From NCBI GenBank assembly GCA_035911095.1, contig JAMHWF010000072.1:1-64000 (forward strand): a stretch of DNA of 64,000 nucleotides. Reading direction: 5' to 3'. Below are positions 54,776 through 62,108 of this stretch, piece after piece. Position 1 is the first letter of the stretch. Each line of letters starts with the position of its first letter. The translations under genes and the position numbers were made by a program. Source of the stretch: JAMHWF01 sp035911095. Lineage in GTDB: Bacteria > Pseudomonadota > Gammaproteobacteria > Burkholderiales > Burkholderiaceae_C. The notes below the pieces were generated by a model. It saw only the letters and a program-made list of their open reading frames with translations. It did no database searches and was not told the origin of the DNA.

Positions 54776-55168
54776 TCAGTGGCCGAGCTTTTGCATGATC
54801 TTCTGCACCTTCTCCTCCAACGTTGCCTTCGTGAAGGGCTTGACGATGTAGCCCGCGGCGCCTTCCTGGGCGGCGCGCACGATGTCTTCCTTGCGCGCCT
54901 CGGCGGTCACCATCAGCACCGGCAGGTGCTTGAGGCTGTCGTCCTTCTTGATGTTCGACAGCAGGTCGAAGCCGTTCATGTTCGGCATGTTGATGTCGCT
55001 GACGACGAAGTCGAACTTCTGGTTCTTCAGCATCTGCAGGGCGACGGCGCCGTCCTCGGCCTCGTCGGCATTGGCGTAGCCGCTCTCCTTGAGCAGGCCG
55101 CGCACGATGCGGCGCATGGTCGAGAAATCGTCGACGATCAGGAATCTCAGGTCGGTGCCGGCGCTCAT
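54776..55168 (-). CDS. cheY: Chemotaxis response regulator CheY
   Basis: The 130-residue single receiver domain has the phosphorylation Asp in FDFVVSDINMPNMNG, the Thr in VLMVTAEARKED and the Lys in GYIVKPFTKATLE. FSTMRRIVRGLLKE is the classic CheY start, so this is the motor-binding CheY rather than a generic receiver. A sigma-28 promoter overlaps the end of motB just upstream, giving cheY-cheZ its own start besides read-through from motA. Confidence 0.96.
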   Translation of the reverse strand: MSAGTDLRFLIVDDFSTMRRIVRGLLKESGYANADEAEDGAVALQMLKNQKFDFVVSDINMPNMNGFDLLSNIKKDDSLKHLPVLMVTAEARKEDIVRAAQEGAAGYIVKPFTKATLEEKVQKIMQKLGH

Positions 55169-55196
55169 GGTGTCCTTGTGAGGCTGGATGCGGGGG

Positions 55197-55223
55197 TTAT
55201 CGGGTGGCGGTCTCGGCGCTTGA
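55197..55223 (-). promoter_or_regulatory. Sigma-28 promoter for cheY-cheZ, overlapping the motB stop codon
   Basis: Read on the minus strand the site is TCAAGCGC-N11-CCCGATAA, matching the flagellar sigma-28 consensus (TCAAGTTT/TAAAGTTT-N11-GCCGATAA) with exact spacing. The last three bases of the -10 element are the TAA stop of motB. The predicted start of transcription is close to the cheY ribosome-binding region. Confidence 0.75.
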
Positions 55224-56132
55224 GTCCGGCGCCGCGGCCCCGGTCTCGTCGGCCGTGCCGCTTGTCCCGAAGAAGCGGTCTTCCGCCGCGCGGTTCATCA
55301 CGATGATGCTGATGCGCCGGTTGGCCGGGCTCAGCGGGTTGTCGGTGTCGAAGAGGGCGCTCGCCGACAGGCCCTGCACCCGCAGCACGTGGTCGGCCGG
55401 CAGGCCGCCGGCGATCAGCTCGCGGCGCGAGGCGTTGGCGCGGTCCGACGAGAGCTCCCAGTTGCTGTAGCCGACCTCGCCGCCGCTGAACGCGGCCGCG
55501 TCGGTATGGCCTTCGAGCGTCAGGCGGTTGGGCACCTCGGCGAGCACGGCGCCGATCTCGCGCAACAGCTCGCGCATGTAGGGCTGCACCACCGCGCTGC
55601 CGGAAGTGAACATCGGCCGGCTCAGCTCGTCGACGATCTGGATGCGCAGGCCGTCGTCGGTCATGTCCAGGCGCAGCTGCGAGCTGAGCGCGGCGAGCTT
55701 GCGGTTGGCGGCGATCACGTCCTCGACGCGCTTCTTCAGCGCCTCCAGGCGGGTGATCTCGGCGCGCCGCTGTTCGGACTTCAAGGCCTGCAGGCTCATC
55801 TTGCGCTGCTCGGCCTCGATGTCGCCGTGCTTGACCTGGCCGCTGGTGCGCGACAGGTCCTGCCCGCCGCCGCGGATGACGTGCGACGAATCGCCCGAGC
55901 CGGAGCCGCCGCCGAGCAGCGAGATCTTGAGCGGCGAGGCGAAGTAGTCGGCGATGCCCTTCTTGTCGCCCTCGCTGGTCGAGCCCAGCAGCCACATCAG
56001 CAGGAAGAAGGCCATCATCGCCGTGACGAAGTCGGCATAGGCGATCTTCCAGGCGCCGCCGTGGTGGCCGTGGCCGCCCTTCTTGACGCGCTTGATGATG
56101 ATCGGTTGCAGCTTCTTCGCGTCGCCGGCCAT
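55197..56132 (-). CDS. motB: Flagellar motor stator protein MotB
   Basis: The 311-residue protein has the single N-terminal helix with the essential proton-carrying Asp (WKIAYADFVTAMMAFFLLMWLL) and the plug region. A C-terminal OmpA-like peptidoglycan-binding domain (about 150-290: LTLEGHTDAAAF and NRRISIIVMNRAA) anchors the stator to the wall. It follows motA by 30 bases. Its TAA stop forms part of the cheY promoter. Confidence 0.96.
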   Translation of the reverse strand: MAGDAKKLQPIIIKRVKKGGHGHHGGAWKIAYADFVTAMMAFFLLMWLLGSTSEGDKKGIADYFASPLKISLLGGGSGSGDSSHVIRGGGQDLSRTSGQVKHGDIEAEQRKMSLQALKSEQRRAEITRLEALKKRVEDVIAANRKLAALSSQLRLDMTDDGLRIQIVDELSRPMFTSGSAVVQPYMRELLREIGAVLAEVPNRLTLEGHTDAAAFSGGEVGYSNWELSSDRANASRRELIAGGLPADHVLRVQGLSASALFDTDNPLSPANRRISIIVMNRAAEDRFFGTSGTADETGAAAPDSSAETATR

Positions 56133-56162
56133 GGCTCAGTCCTCTCGGTGCGCGGTCGGGTC

Positions 56163-57026
56163 TCAGGCCTTCTTGCCCTTGACGTGGCTCTCGAGCTCGG
56201 CGAACGACGGCCGCTCGGTCGAATAGAGCACCTTGCGGCCGAACTCGACCGCCACCTGCGGCGCATAGCCCTGCATCGAGGCGAGCAGCGTCGTCTTGAT
56301 GCACTGCAGTTCCTTGCCGGCCTCGTCGACCTTCTGCTCGAGCAGGCCGGCCAGCGGCTCGGCGAAGGCATAGGCGAGCAGGATGCCGAGGAAGGTACCG
56401 ACCAGGGCCGAGCCGATCATCCCGCCGAGCACCGCCGGCGGCTGGCCCACCGAGCCCATCGTGTTGACCACGCCGAGCACCGCCGCGACGATGCCGAAGG
56501 CGGGCAGGCCGCCGGCCAGCCGGTTCAGCGCCGCCACCGCGGCGTATTCCTCGTGGTGGTGGGTCTCGATCTCGCTGTCCATCAGCGACTCGATCTCGTG
56601 GGCGTTCAGGTTGCCCGAGACCATCATGCGCAGGTAGTCGGTGACGAACTCCTGCACGTGGTGGTCGCTGCCGACCACCGGGTACTTCTGGAAGAGCGGC
56701 GAGGAGCCCGGGTCCTCGACGTCCTTCTCGATCGCCATCAGGCCTTCCTTGCGCGCCTTCTGCAGGATGTCGTAGAGCAGCGCCAGCAGCTCCATGTAGC
56801 GCGCCTTGGTGTACTTGCTGCCCTTGAAGCAGCGGCCCAGGCCCGCCATCGTGGCCTTGATGACCTTCATCTGGTTGTTGGCGAGGAAGGCCCCGATCGC
56901 CGCGCCGAAGATGGTGATCATCTCGAACGGCAGCGCCTTCAGCACGACGCTGATGTTCCCCCCGTGCACGATGAATACGCCGAAGACGCATCCCAGCGCG
57001 ACGAGCCAGCCGATGATGACGAACAT
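56163..57026 (-). CDS. motA: Flagellar motor stator protein MotA
   Basis: The 287-residue protein has four transmembrane helices and the conserved stretch HHHEEYAAVAALNRLAGGLPAFGIVAAVLGVVNTM (read in parts), typical of proton-driven MotA in enteric bacteria and betaproteobacteria. The cytoplasmic loop keeps the charged residues that touch FliG (KARKEGLMAIEKDVED). With MotB it converts proton flow to torque. A sigma-28 promoter lies 34-60 bases upstream, and the unit is insulated from flhDC by two hairpin terminators. Confidence 0.97.
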   Translation of the reverse strand: MFVIIGWLVALGCVFGVFIVHGGNISVVLKALPFEMITIFGAAIGAFLANNQMKVIKATMAGLGRCFKGSKYTKARYMELLALLYDILQKARKEGLMAIEKDVEDPGSSPLFQKYPVVGSDHHVQEFVTDYLRMMVSGNLNAHEIESLMDSEIETHHHEEYAAVAALNRLAGGLPAFGIVAAVLGVVNTMGSVGQPPAVLGGMIGSALVGTFLGILLAYAFAEPLAGLLEQKVDEAGKELQCIKTTLLASMQGYAPQVAVEFGRKVLYSTERPSFAELESHVKGKKA

Positions 57027-57059
57027 GGAAGTGAGTCTGTGCGAACCTGATTGCCGGTC

Positions 57060-57086
57060 TTATCGGCGCGGGGGAGGGTCACTTGA
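57060..57086 (-). promoter_or_regulatory. Sigma-28 promoter for motA-motB
   Basis: On the minus strand the site reads TCAAGTGA-N11-GCCGATAA. The -10 element is a perfect match to the sigma-28 consensus, the -35 starts with the expected TCAAG and the spacing is exact. The gene for FliA is in the same window at 41808. Confidence 0.85.
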
Positions 57087-57112
57087 GACGGCGAAGCGGA
57101 TTCGATCGCCGG

Positions 57113-57173
57113 AAAAGAAAGCGGCGGATCCCGAAGGATCCGCCGTGAAAGGCACCAGGGGTGCCGGAGGAGT
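57113..57173 (-). terminator. Double-hairpin terminator element, copy 2 (motA-proximal)
   Basis: Reading the minus strand, ACTCCTCCGGCAC leads into a small hairpin (GGCACC/GGTGCC, 57151-57165). Then comes CTTTCAC, then a strong stem (GGCGGATCC 57123-57131 with GGATCCGCC 57136-57144) and the T-rich tract CTTTCTTTT. This is a good intrinsic terminator. It lies just before the motA promoter, so it blocks read-through from flhDC. Confidence 0.75.
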
Positions 57174-57380
57174 CACGCTGGGAAAGAAGCCGCTCGCGCG
57201 ATGGAGGCTTCATCGACCGCTGCGGGTCGCAACTGGAGCGAGGCACCGCGCCCGGCCGCGCCGGATCGGCATTCGTTCACGCGGCTGGCGCCAGACGCCG
57301 CGGCGCCGCATCAAAGGCCAGGCGGCGCGACGCTGTGCGAGGAATGAAGCACGCGAAGCCGGGAAAAGCCGCGCCGGAAT
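57174..57380. other. Spacer between the two terminator elements
   Basis: These 207 bases between the flhC-linked methyltransferase and motA hold no gene I can support. A weak inverted repeat GAAGCC/GGCTTC lies near 57185-57210. Confidence 0.4.
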
Positions 57381-57440
57381 GAAAAACGCGGGCCCTGGGG
57401 CCCGCGTGAAGGACACAGCCCTGGGCTGTGCCGGAGGAGT
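57381..57440 (-). terminator. Double-hairpin terminator element, copy 1 (methyltransferase-proximal)
   Basis: This copy has the same layout as the one at 57113. On the minus strand, ACTCCTCCGGCAC is followed by a small hairpin (CACAGCCC/GGGCTGTG), TCCTTCAC, a strong stem (ACGCGGGCCC 57386-57395 with 57398-57407) and GTTTTTC. It lies 15 bases past the methyltransferase stop and should end the flhD-flhC-methyltransferase transcript. Confidence 0.75.
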
Positions 57441-57455
57441 GATCGATGAAGTCGA

Positions 57456-58319
57456 CTATCGCGCCTTGGCGGGGCTTGCGGACGGCCCTTCGGTCCGGCG
57501 CGTGACGAACGGCGCGCGATAAAGCCACAGCGGGCGCAGGTCCGGTTGCTGGAGCATCGCCTGCGGCTCCAGGGCCTCGGCCTCGAACTCGAGGCTGGCC
57601 AGCCAGGCGCCGGGCGCCAGCTCGCGCCGGGCCTTGTCGACCGCTCGCGGCAGCGTCTCGGGGCGCTGGAACAGGTAGACGAAATCGATGCCGTGCCAGT
57701 CGGCGGCCCACATGTCGCCGCGGCGCACGCGGGCCTCGCGGCAACGCAGGCGGGCGGCCATTGCCAGCGGCCAGCTCCACTCGATGCCTTCGAGGCGGGC
57801 ACGCGGATACGCAAGGCGCAGTTCGTCCAGGCCATGGCCGAGGCCGCAGCCGGCGTCGAGCACGCGCGCATACGGCGGCAGCGGGGCCAGGGCCGCGAGG
57901 CCGTCGAGGCTGCCCTGCGCGGTCGGGAAGATCGGCGCGTCGCGCCAGGCCGACAGCGGGTAGACGAGCAGCAGCAGCGCGAGCGGCAGCAGCCAGGCCC
58001 AGGCGGGCAGGCCCGCGGCCGCGCCGCTGGCGAGCCAGGAAAGCGGGAAGCCGAGCGCGACGATCAGCGTGCGCGTGCGCGTCGACGCGAGGATGGCAAG
58101 CACCACGCCGAGCGCGGTCGCCGCACAGGGAGCGAGCCAGGCCGGCGCCGGGCTCGAGGCCAGCAGTGCGTAGAGGCCCCAGGCCAGCGCCCAGGCGCAC
58201 AGCGCGCCCAGGGGCCAGGCCAGGCGGGGCGCCTGTGCGCTGGCCTGTGCGCTCGCCGGGGCGCCGGCAGCGGGCGAGGCGTCGGCCGCGGGGCTGCGCA
58301 CGAGGGCTCCGAACGGCAT
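57456..58319 (-). CDS. Membrane-anchored SAM-dependent methyltransferase-like protein in the flhDC operon
   Basis: The 287-residue protein has a Pro/Ala-rich N-terminus, then four hydrophobic segments (about 37-130, including LALLLLVYPLSAW). A soluble class I methyltransferase-like domain follows (about 145-270), with SAM motif ARVLDAGCGLGHGLDEL and acidic strand LEGIEW. The gene starts 21 bases after flhC and is followed by a terminator, so it is transcribed with flhDC. The target is unknown; a flagellar or surface molecule, or a lipid, would fit the membrane location. The SAM site looks intact. Confidence 0.72.
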   Translation of the reverse strand: MPFGALVRSPAADASPAAGAPASAQASAQAPRLAWPLGALCAWALAWGLYALLASSPAPAWLAPCAATALGVVLAILASTRTRTLIVALGFPLSWLASGAAAGLPAWAWLLPLALLLLVYPLSAWRDAPIFPTAQGSLDGLAALAPLPPYARVLDAGCGLGHGLDELRLAYPRARLEGIEWSWPLAMAARLRCREARVRRGDMWAADWHGIDFVYLFQRPETLPRAVDKARRELAPGAWLASLEFEAEALEPQAMLQQPDLRPLWLYRAPFVTRRTEGPSASPAKAR

Positions 58320-58340
58320 CGCGTGCTCCTGCGGGTGTCG

Positions 58341-59030
58341 TCAATGCGCGCCGGCCTGCGGCGGGCGTGGCGCCAGGTGGCGGCCCTTGGCGCCGGGCGC
58401 AGCCGGGGCCGACGCCGCTGTCTCCTCGAGCGCCAGCGCGTCGACCAGCGTGTCGGACGGCTGCTCCTCGGCCTCGGCCCGCTTCGGCGTGCTGTCCATC
58501 ACGATCGAGCCGGCGGCCTTGCCCTTGCCGGCACGCGCCGGCGGGTTGCACAGGCCGCAGACGAAGTGGCGCGCGATCTCGTGCGGGTGCGTGACGAAAT
58601 GCCCGCCGCAGCGGCTGCACTTGGTCATCGTCAGCATGCCGTTGTCGACGAACTTCACCAGGCGCCAGGCGCGCGTCACGCTGAGCAGCGGGTCCAGGTG
58701 CTGGGCCTGCACCTGCTCGAGGTAGAGCTGGTAGGCCTTGATCACGGTGTCGATCTCGTCGAGCTCGGCCACCTTGTTCAGGTACTCGTGGGTGTTCAGG
58801 AACAGCGAGGCATGGATGTTCGGCTGCCAGGTCATGAACCAGTCGGTGGAGAAGGGCAGCTGGCCCTTGCTCGGCGACTTGCCGGCGACTTCCTTGTACA
58901 GGCGCAGCAGACGCTCGTAGGACAGGTCCGTTTCCGACTCGAGCACCTGCAGGCGCGCCCCGAGGTGGATCAGGGTGACCGCCCGCTCGATCTGCTTGGC
59001 TTCGGTCAGGATGCTCTTCACTCGGCTCAT
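58341..59030 (-). CDS. flhC: Flagellar master regulator subunit FlhC
   Basis: The 229-residue protein has the FlhC zinc site of four cysteines (CSRCGGHF and FVCGLCNPP) and the N-terminal region SRVKSILTEAKQIERAVTLIHLGARLQVLE (read in parts). The C-terminal 50 residues are an Ala/Pro tail beyond the fold, longer than the enteric protein of about 192. With FlhD it forms FlhD4C2, which activates early flagellar genes. It follows flhD by 49 bases. Confidence 0.95.
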   Translation of the reverse strand: MSRVKSILTEAKQIERAVTLIHLGARLQVLESETDLSYERLLRLYKEVAGKSPSKGQLPFSTDWFMTWQPNIHASLFLNTHEYLNKVAELDEIDTVIKAYQLYLEQVQAQHLDPLLSVTRAWRLVKFVDNGMLTMTKCSRCGGHFVTHPHEIARHFVCGLCNPPARAGKGKAAGSIVMDSTPKRAEAEEQPSDTLVDALALEETAASAPAAPGAKGRHLAPRPPQAGAH

Positions 59031-59079
59031 GCGCGGCTCGCTGGTAATCGGAGGAGGGACGGGCCCGGCGCCCGGAGGC

Positions 59080-59403
59080 TCAGGCGGCTTCCTGGTGGCG
59101 GCCGGCCAGCAGGATGCTGGCGTGCAGGCGCGCCGTCGCGTCGTTGGCGGCCGACTTGCCGTGGTTGGTCAGCAGGCCCCAGACCATGTCGTCGTCCATG
59201 CGGAAGCGGCACAGCAGCGTGTTCGACGAGGCGATCTTCATCATCTGCGCCGGGCTCAGCAGGCCGATCAGCGCGGCGGTCTCTTCCGAGATGCCGAGGC
59301 GGAACAGCGCCTGTTCGCGGTCGCTGCGGATCAGGCTCTGCGCCAGCATCAGGTAGGAGAGGTTGGCTTCGCGGATTTCGGCGAGGATCTGGTCGGCGTT
59401 CAT
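59080..59403 (-). CDS. flhD: Flagellar master regulator subunit FlhD
   Basis: The 107-residue protein matches FlhD over its length: EIREANLSYLMLAQSLIRSDREQALFRLGIS and LLSPAQMMKIASSNTLLCRFRMDDD, both read in parts. The start ATG at 59401-59403 (MNADQILAEI) has AGGAG upstream and gives the usual family length; an in-frame start 15 codons earlier was rejected. It is divergent from glf. The 295-base intergenic region carries a palindrome and two TTCCTACAC repeats. Confidence 0.93.
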   Translation of the reverse strand: MNADQILAEIREANLSYLMLAQSLIRSDREQALFRLGISEETAALIGLLSPAQMMKIASSNTLLCRFRMDDDMVWGLLTNHGKSAANDATARLHASILLAGRHQEAA

Positions 59404-59542
59404 CGGTGGCTCCTGCGGGTGACTGGGTGGCGCATCGCTGCGGTTCAACGTGAAACGGATTGTGGGCAGCCCCCCCGGGGCGGAACATCAGGTCGGTTCT
59501 GTCGCTTGAGTCCCGCTTCTTCCGTACCCCGTGTCAGGCAAA

Positions 59543-59551
59543 TTCCTACAC
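59543..59551. repeat. TTCCTACAC repeat, first copy, flhD-glf intergenic region
   Basis: TTCCTACAC followed by GG and a GCCGGGC-like stretch. The second copy is at 59645-59653. The two flank the palindrome at 59575-59590. Confidence 0.45.
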
Positions 59552-59574
59552 GGCTGCCGGGCGTCGGGCGCGCA

Positions 59575-59590
59575 CCGACACGCGTGTCGG
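59575..59590. promoter_or_regulatory. 16-bp perfect palindrome between flhD and glf, candidate operator
   Basis: CCGACACGCGTGTCGG is a perfect palindrome, and the next bases out extend it to 22 with one mismatched pair. It lies 172 bases upstream of flhD and 109 bases upstream of glf. A dimeric regulator of flhDC or glf could bind here; which one is unknown. Confidence 0.45.
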
Positions 59591-59644
59591 CGCCAGATGC
59601 CCGGCCAAAGCCCGCCAATTTGAGGCTTTGCGCGTCGAGGCCCG

Positions 59645-59653
59645 TTCCTACAC
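59645..59653. repeat. TTCCTACAC repeat, second copy, flhD-glf intergenic region
   Basis: This is an exact nine-base copy of 59543-59551, 102 bases downstream, followed by a similar GGCCCGGCC stretch and ending 45 bases before glf. Confidence 0.45.
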
Positions 59654-59698
59654 TGGCCCGGCCCTGTCAGCTCCATCGGCAGTGGCGGAGACAGCCCC

Positions 59699-60823
59699 AT
59701 GGACTACCTGATCGTCGGTGCCGGCTTCGCAGGTGCGACCTGCGCCCGTGAGCTGGCCGAAGCCGGACGCCGCGTGCGCGTGATCGACCGCCGCCCGCAC
59801 ATCGGCGGCAACGCCTACGACCGGCGCGACGGCGCAGGCGTGCTCGTCCATGAATACGGGCCGCACATCTTCCACACCAACAGCGAGCGGGTGTTCGAGT
59901 TCCTGTCGCGCTTCACCGACTGGCGGCCCTACGAGCACCGCGTGCTCGCGGTGCCCGACGCACGCAACGGCCGCGGCTATCCGATGCCGATCAACCGCAC
60001 GACGATCAACCGGCTCTACGGCCTGAACCTCGACGAGGTCGGCATCGAGGCCTACCTCGCCCGGGTGCGCGAGCAGCGCGAGCCGATCCGCAACAGCGAG
60101 GACGTGGTGCTCGCCTCGGTCGGCCGCGACCTGTGCGAGAAGTTCTTCCGCGGCTACACGAGGAAGCAGTGGGGGCTCGACCTGTCGCAGCTGGCCGGCG
60201 GCGTCGCCGCGCGCATCCCGACGCGCAGCAACGACGACGACCGCTACTTCACGGACCGCTTCCAGGCGATGCCGGCCGGCGGCTACACGCGCATGTTCGA
60301 GCGCCTGCTCGACCACCGCCACATCGAGGTCATGACCGGCGTCGCCTTCGCCGACGTCGACACCCGCATCGAGCGCGGGGCGACGATCTTCACCGGCCCG
60401 ATCGACGAGTACTACGGCTGGCGCTTCGGCCGCCTGCCGTACCGCTCGCTGCGCTTCGAGCACGAGCACCTGCCCGGCGTGCGCCAGTTCCAGGACGTGG
60501 GCACCGTCAACTACCCGAACGACCACGACTACACGCGGATCACCGAGTTCAAGCACCTGACCGGGCAGATCCACGCCGGCACCTCGATCGTGCGCGAAGT
60601 GCCGACCGCCGAGGGCGAGCCCTACTACCCGATCCCGAACCCCGCCAACCAGGCGCTCTACGAGCGCTACGAGGCGCTGGCCGATGCCGCCGGCGCCGCC
60701 GGCGAGGTCCATTTCATCGGCCGCCTCGCCCAGTACCGCTACTACAACATGGACCAGGTCGTGGCCTCGGCGCTCGCGCTGACGCGGCGCCTGGTCGACG
60801 CACCGCAGGCGCTGGTCGTCTGA
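59699..60823 (+). CDS. glf: UDP-galactopyranose mutase
   Basis: The 374-residue flavoenzyme converts UDP-galactopyranose to UDP-galactofuranose. The N-terminal FAD site is MDYLIVGAGFAGATCARELAEAG (read in parts). Substrate and flavin residues appear in HEYGPHIFHTNSERV, in FFRGYTRKQWGLDLSQL with the conserved Arg and in YYPIPN, and the C-terminus has FIGRLAQYRYYNMDQ. All conserved parts are present and the length is standard. Galactofuranose occurs in O-antigens, capsules and some flagellar glycans. It starts a plus-strand glycan cluster and is divergent from flhD. Confidence 0.95.
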   Translation: MDYLIVGAGFAGATCARELAEAGRRVRVIDRRPHIGGNAYDRRDGAGVLVHEYGPHIFHTNSERVFEFLSRFTDWRPYEHRVLAVPDARNGRGYPMPINRTTINRLYGLNLDEVGIEAYLARVREQREPIRNSEDVVLASVGRDLCEKFFRGYTRKQWGLDLSQLAGGVAARIPTRSNDDDRYFTDRFQAMPAGGYTRMFERLLDHRHIEVMTGVAFADVDTRIERGATIFTGPIDEYYGWRFGRLPYRSLRFEHEHLPGVRQFQDVGTVNYPNDHDYTRITEFKHLTGQIHAGTSIVREVPTAEGEPYYPIPNPANQALYERYEALADAAGAAGEVHFIGRLAQYRYYNMDQVVASALALTRRLVDAPQALVV

Positions 60824-60887
60824 GCCCGCCCTGCCGTCCGCCGTCGCCCGCCGCCGGAACCCACCGCCGAAGCACCCACCACCGCCC

Positions 60888-62060
60888 ATGACCTTCCCCA
60901 GCCTCCACACCTCGCCGCGTGCGCCATCGCATCCCGGCGCGATCGGCGCGAGTGCCGTTGCCGGCCTGCGTGACACCGCGTTCTCCCTGGTCTTCGCCGG
61001 ACAGGAGGACCAGGCGATCGACGTGCTGCAGCAGGCGCTGGCGCGCCAGCCGGGCGAGGCCGATCTGTTCGGCGACGTGGCCGCGATCCGCCTGCGCCAG
61101 GGCCGTCACCCGGAGTGCATCTCGGCGGCGCGCGCGGCGCTGGAGCGGGATCCGCTGCATGACGAATCCGCCTACGCACTGGCGGTCTCGCTGGCGGAAC
61201 TCGGGCAGACCCATGAAGCCCAGGTGCTGCACGAGGCGCTGGGCGAGGGCACGCGGGCGGCGCGCTTCCATCGCGCGCATCCGGCGCTGGCACAGCGCAG
61301 CCGTGCCGAGGCGGGCCGGCTGCGGGCGCTGATCCTGCCGCCGCCGCGGCCGGGCACGCCGTCGCGCCCCACGCCGACCGGTGCGCTGCCGCCCTCGACG
61401 CGCTTCGACACCGATGGCCCCGGCAAGTACCAGATCGACCATCTCGTGCAGGGCGCCGACCAGCGCGTCGGCGGCCCGATCCAGGACGACGAGGCCCTGG
61501 TGATGTACGCACTGGTGCGCAGCATGCGCATGCGCCGGGTGCTGGAGGTCGGCGGCCTGTCCGGCTATTCGGCGCGCAACTTCCTGGTGGCGCTCGGCGA
61601 CGAGACCGATGCCGCCGTCTACACCTGCGACCTCGACCCGGTGTCCTCGCAGGCGCCGCACCACCATGTGCTCACCAAGGACTGCGGGCAGATCACGCTC
61701 GAGGACCTGCATCACAAGCCGCTCGACCTGATCTTCTTCGACGCCCACGTGCTCGAGCCGCAGCTCGCGCTGCTGGCGCGTCTGGAGGCGGCCGGGCTGC
61801 TGCTGCCGCGCACGGTGCTCGCGCTGCACGACACCAATCTGCATCCCTGCAAGACCGCGCCCTGGTCGTACCCGATCGTCGACACCGACGGCGCATCGGG
61901 CCACGTGCACCAGGCGGTCGAGCGCCGGATGGTCAACACGCTGCAGCGCGCCGGCTGGCAGGCGCTGTGCCTGCACATGGGCGGCGAGCGCTCGGACCCG
62001 CGCCTGCCGGTGCGGCATGGCCTGACCCTGATGCAGCGCTTCACGCCGCTGGCGACCTGA
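60888..62060 (+). CDS. TPR-containing class I methyltransferase-like protein
   Basis: The 390-residue protein has about three tetratricopeptide-like helices at the N-terminus (about 25-120: AFSLVFAGQEDQAIDVLQQALARQPGEADLFGDVAAIRLRQG, read in parts), a Pro-rich linker (about 145-170), then a Rossmann domain. That domain resembles CmcI/rhamnosyl O-methyltransferases, with SAM-binding VLEVGGLSGYSARNFLVAL, CDLDPVS and DLIFFDAHVLEPQL. It lies between glf and DUF707-like genes, so a sugar or glycan acceptor is likely. The TPR part may dock it to a glycosylation complex. Function inferred. Confidence 0.7.
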   Translation: MTFPSLHTSPRAPSHPGAIGASAVAGLRDTAFSLVFAGQEDQAIDVLQQALARQPGEADLFGDVAAIRLRQGRHPECISAARAALERDPLHDESAYALAVSLAELGQTHEAQVLHEALGEGTRAARFHRAHPALAQRSRAEAGRLRALILPPPRPGTPSRPTPTGALPPSTRFDTDGPGKYQIDHLVQGADQRVGGPIQDDEALVMYALVRSMRMRRVLEVGGLSGYSARNFLVALGDETDAAVYTCDLDPVSSQAPHHHVLTKDCGQITLEDLHHKPLDLIFFDAHVLEPQLALLARLEAAGLLLPRTVLALHDTNLHPCKTAPWSYPIVDTDGASGHVHQAVERRMVNTLQRAGWQALCLHMGGERSDPRLPVRHGLTLMQRFTPLAT

Positions 62061-62108
62061 GCCCCGAACCCCCCCCGGCGCCACGCGGCGCCCCCGGAGA
62101 CCCCTGAC

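Noticed and set aside
57446..57505. A 19-codon ORF on the plus strand preceded by GGAGGAG
   Set aside because: It lies antisense to the end of the methyltransferase gene, and GGAGGAG belongs to the repeated terminator element, so the ribosome-binding-site resemblance is better explained by that element.
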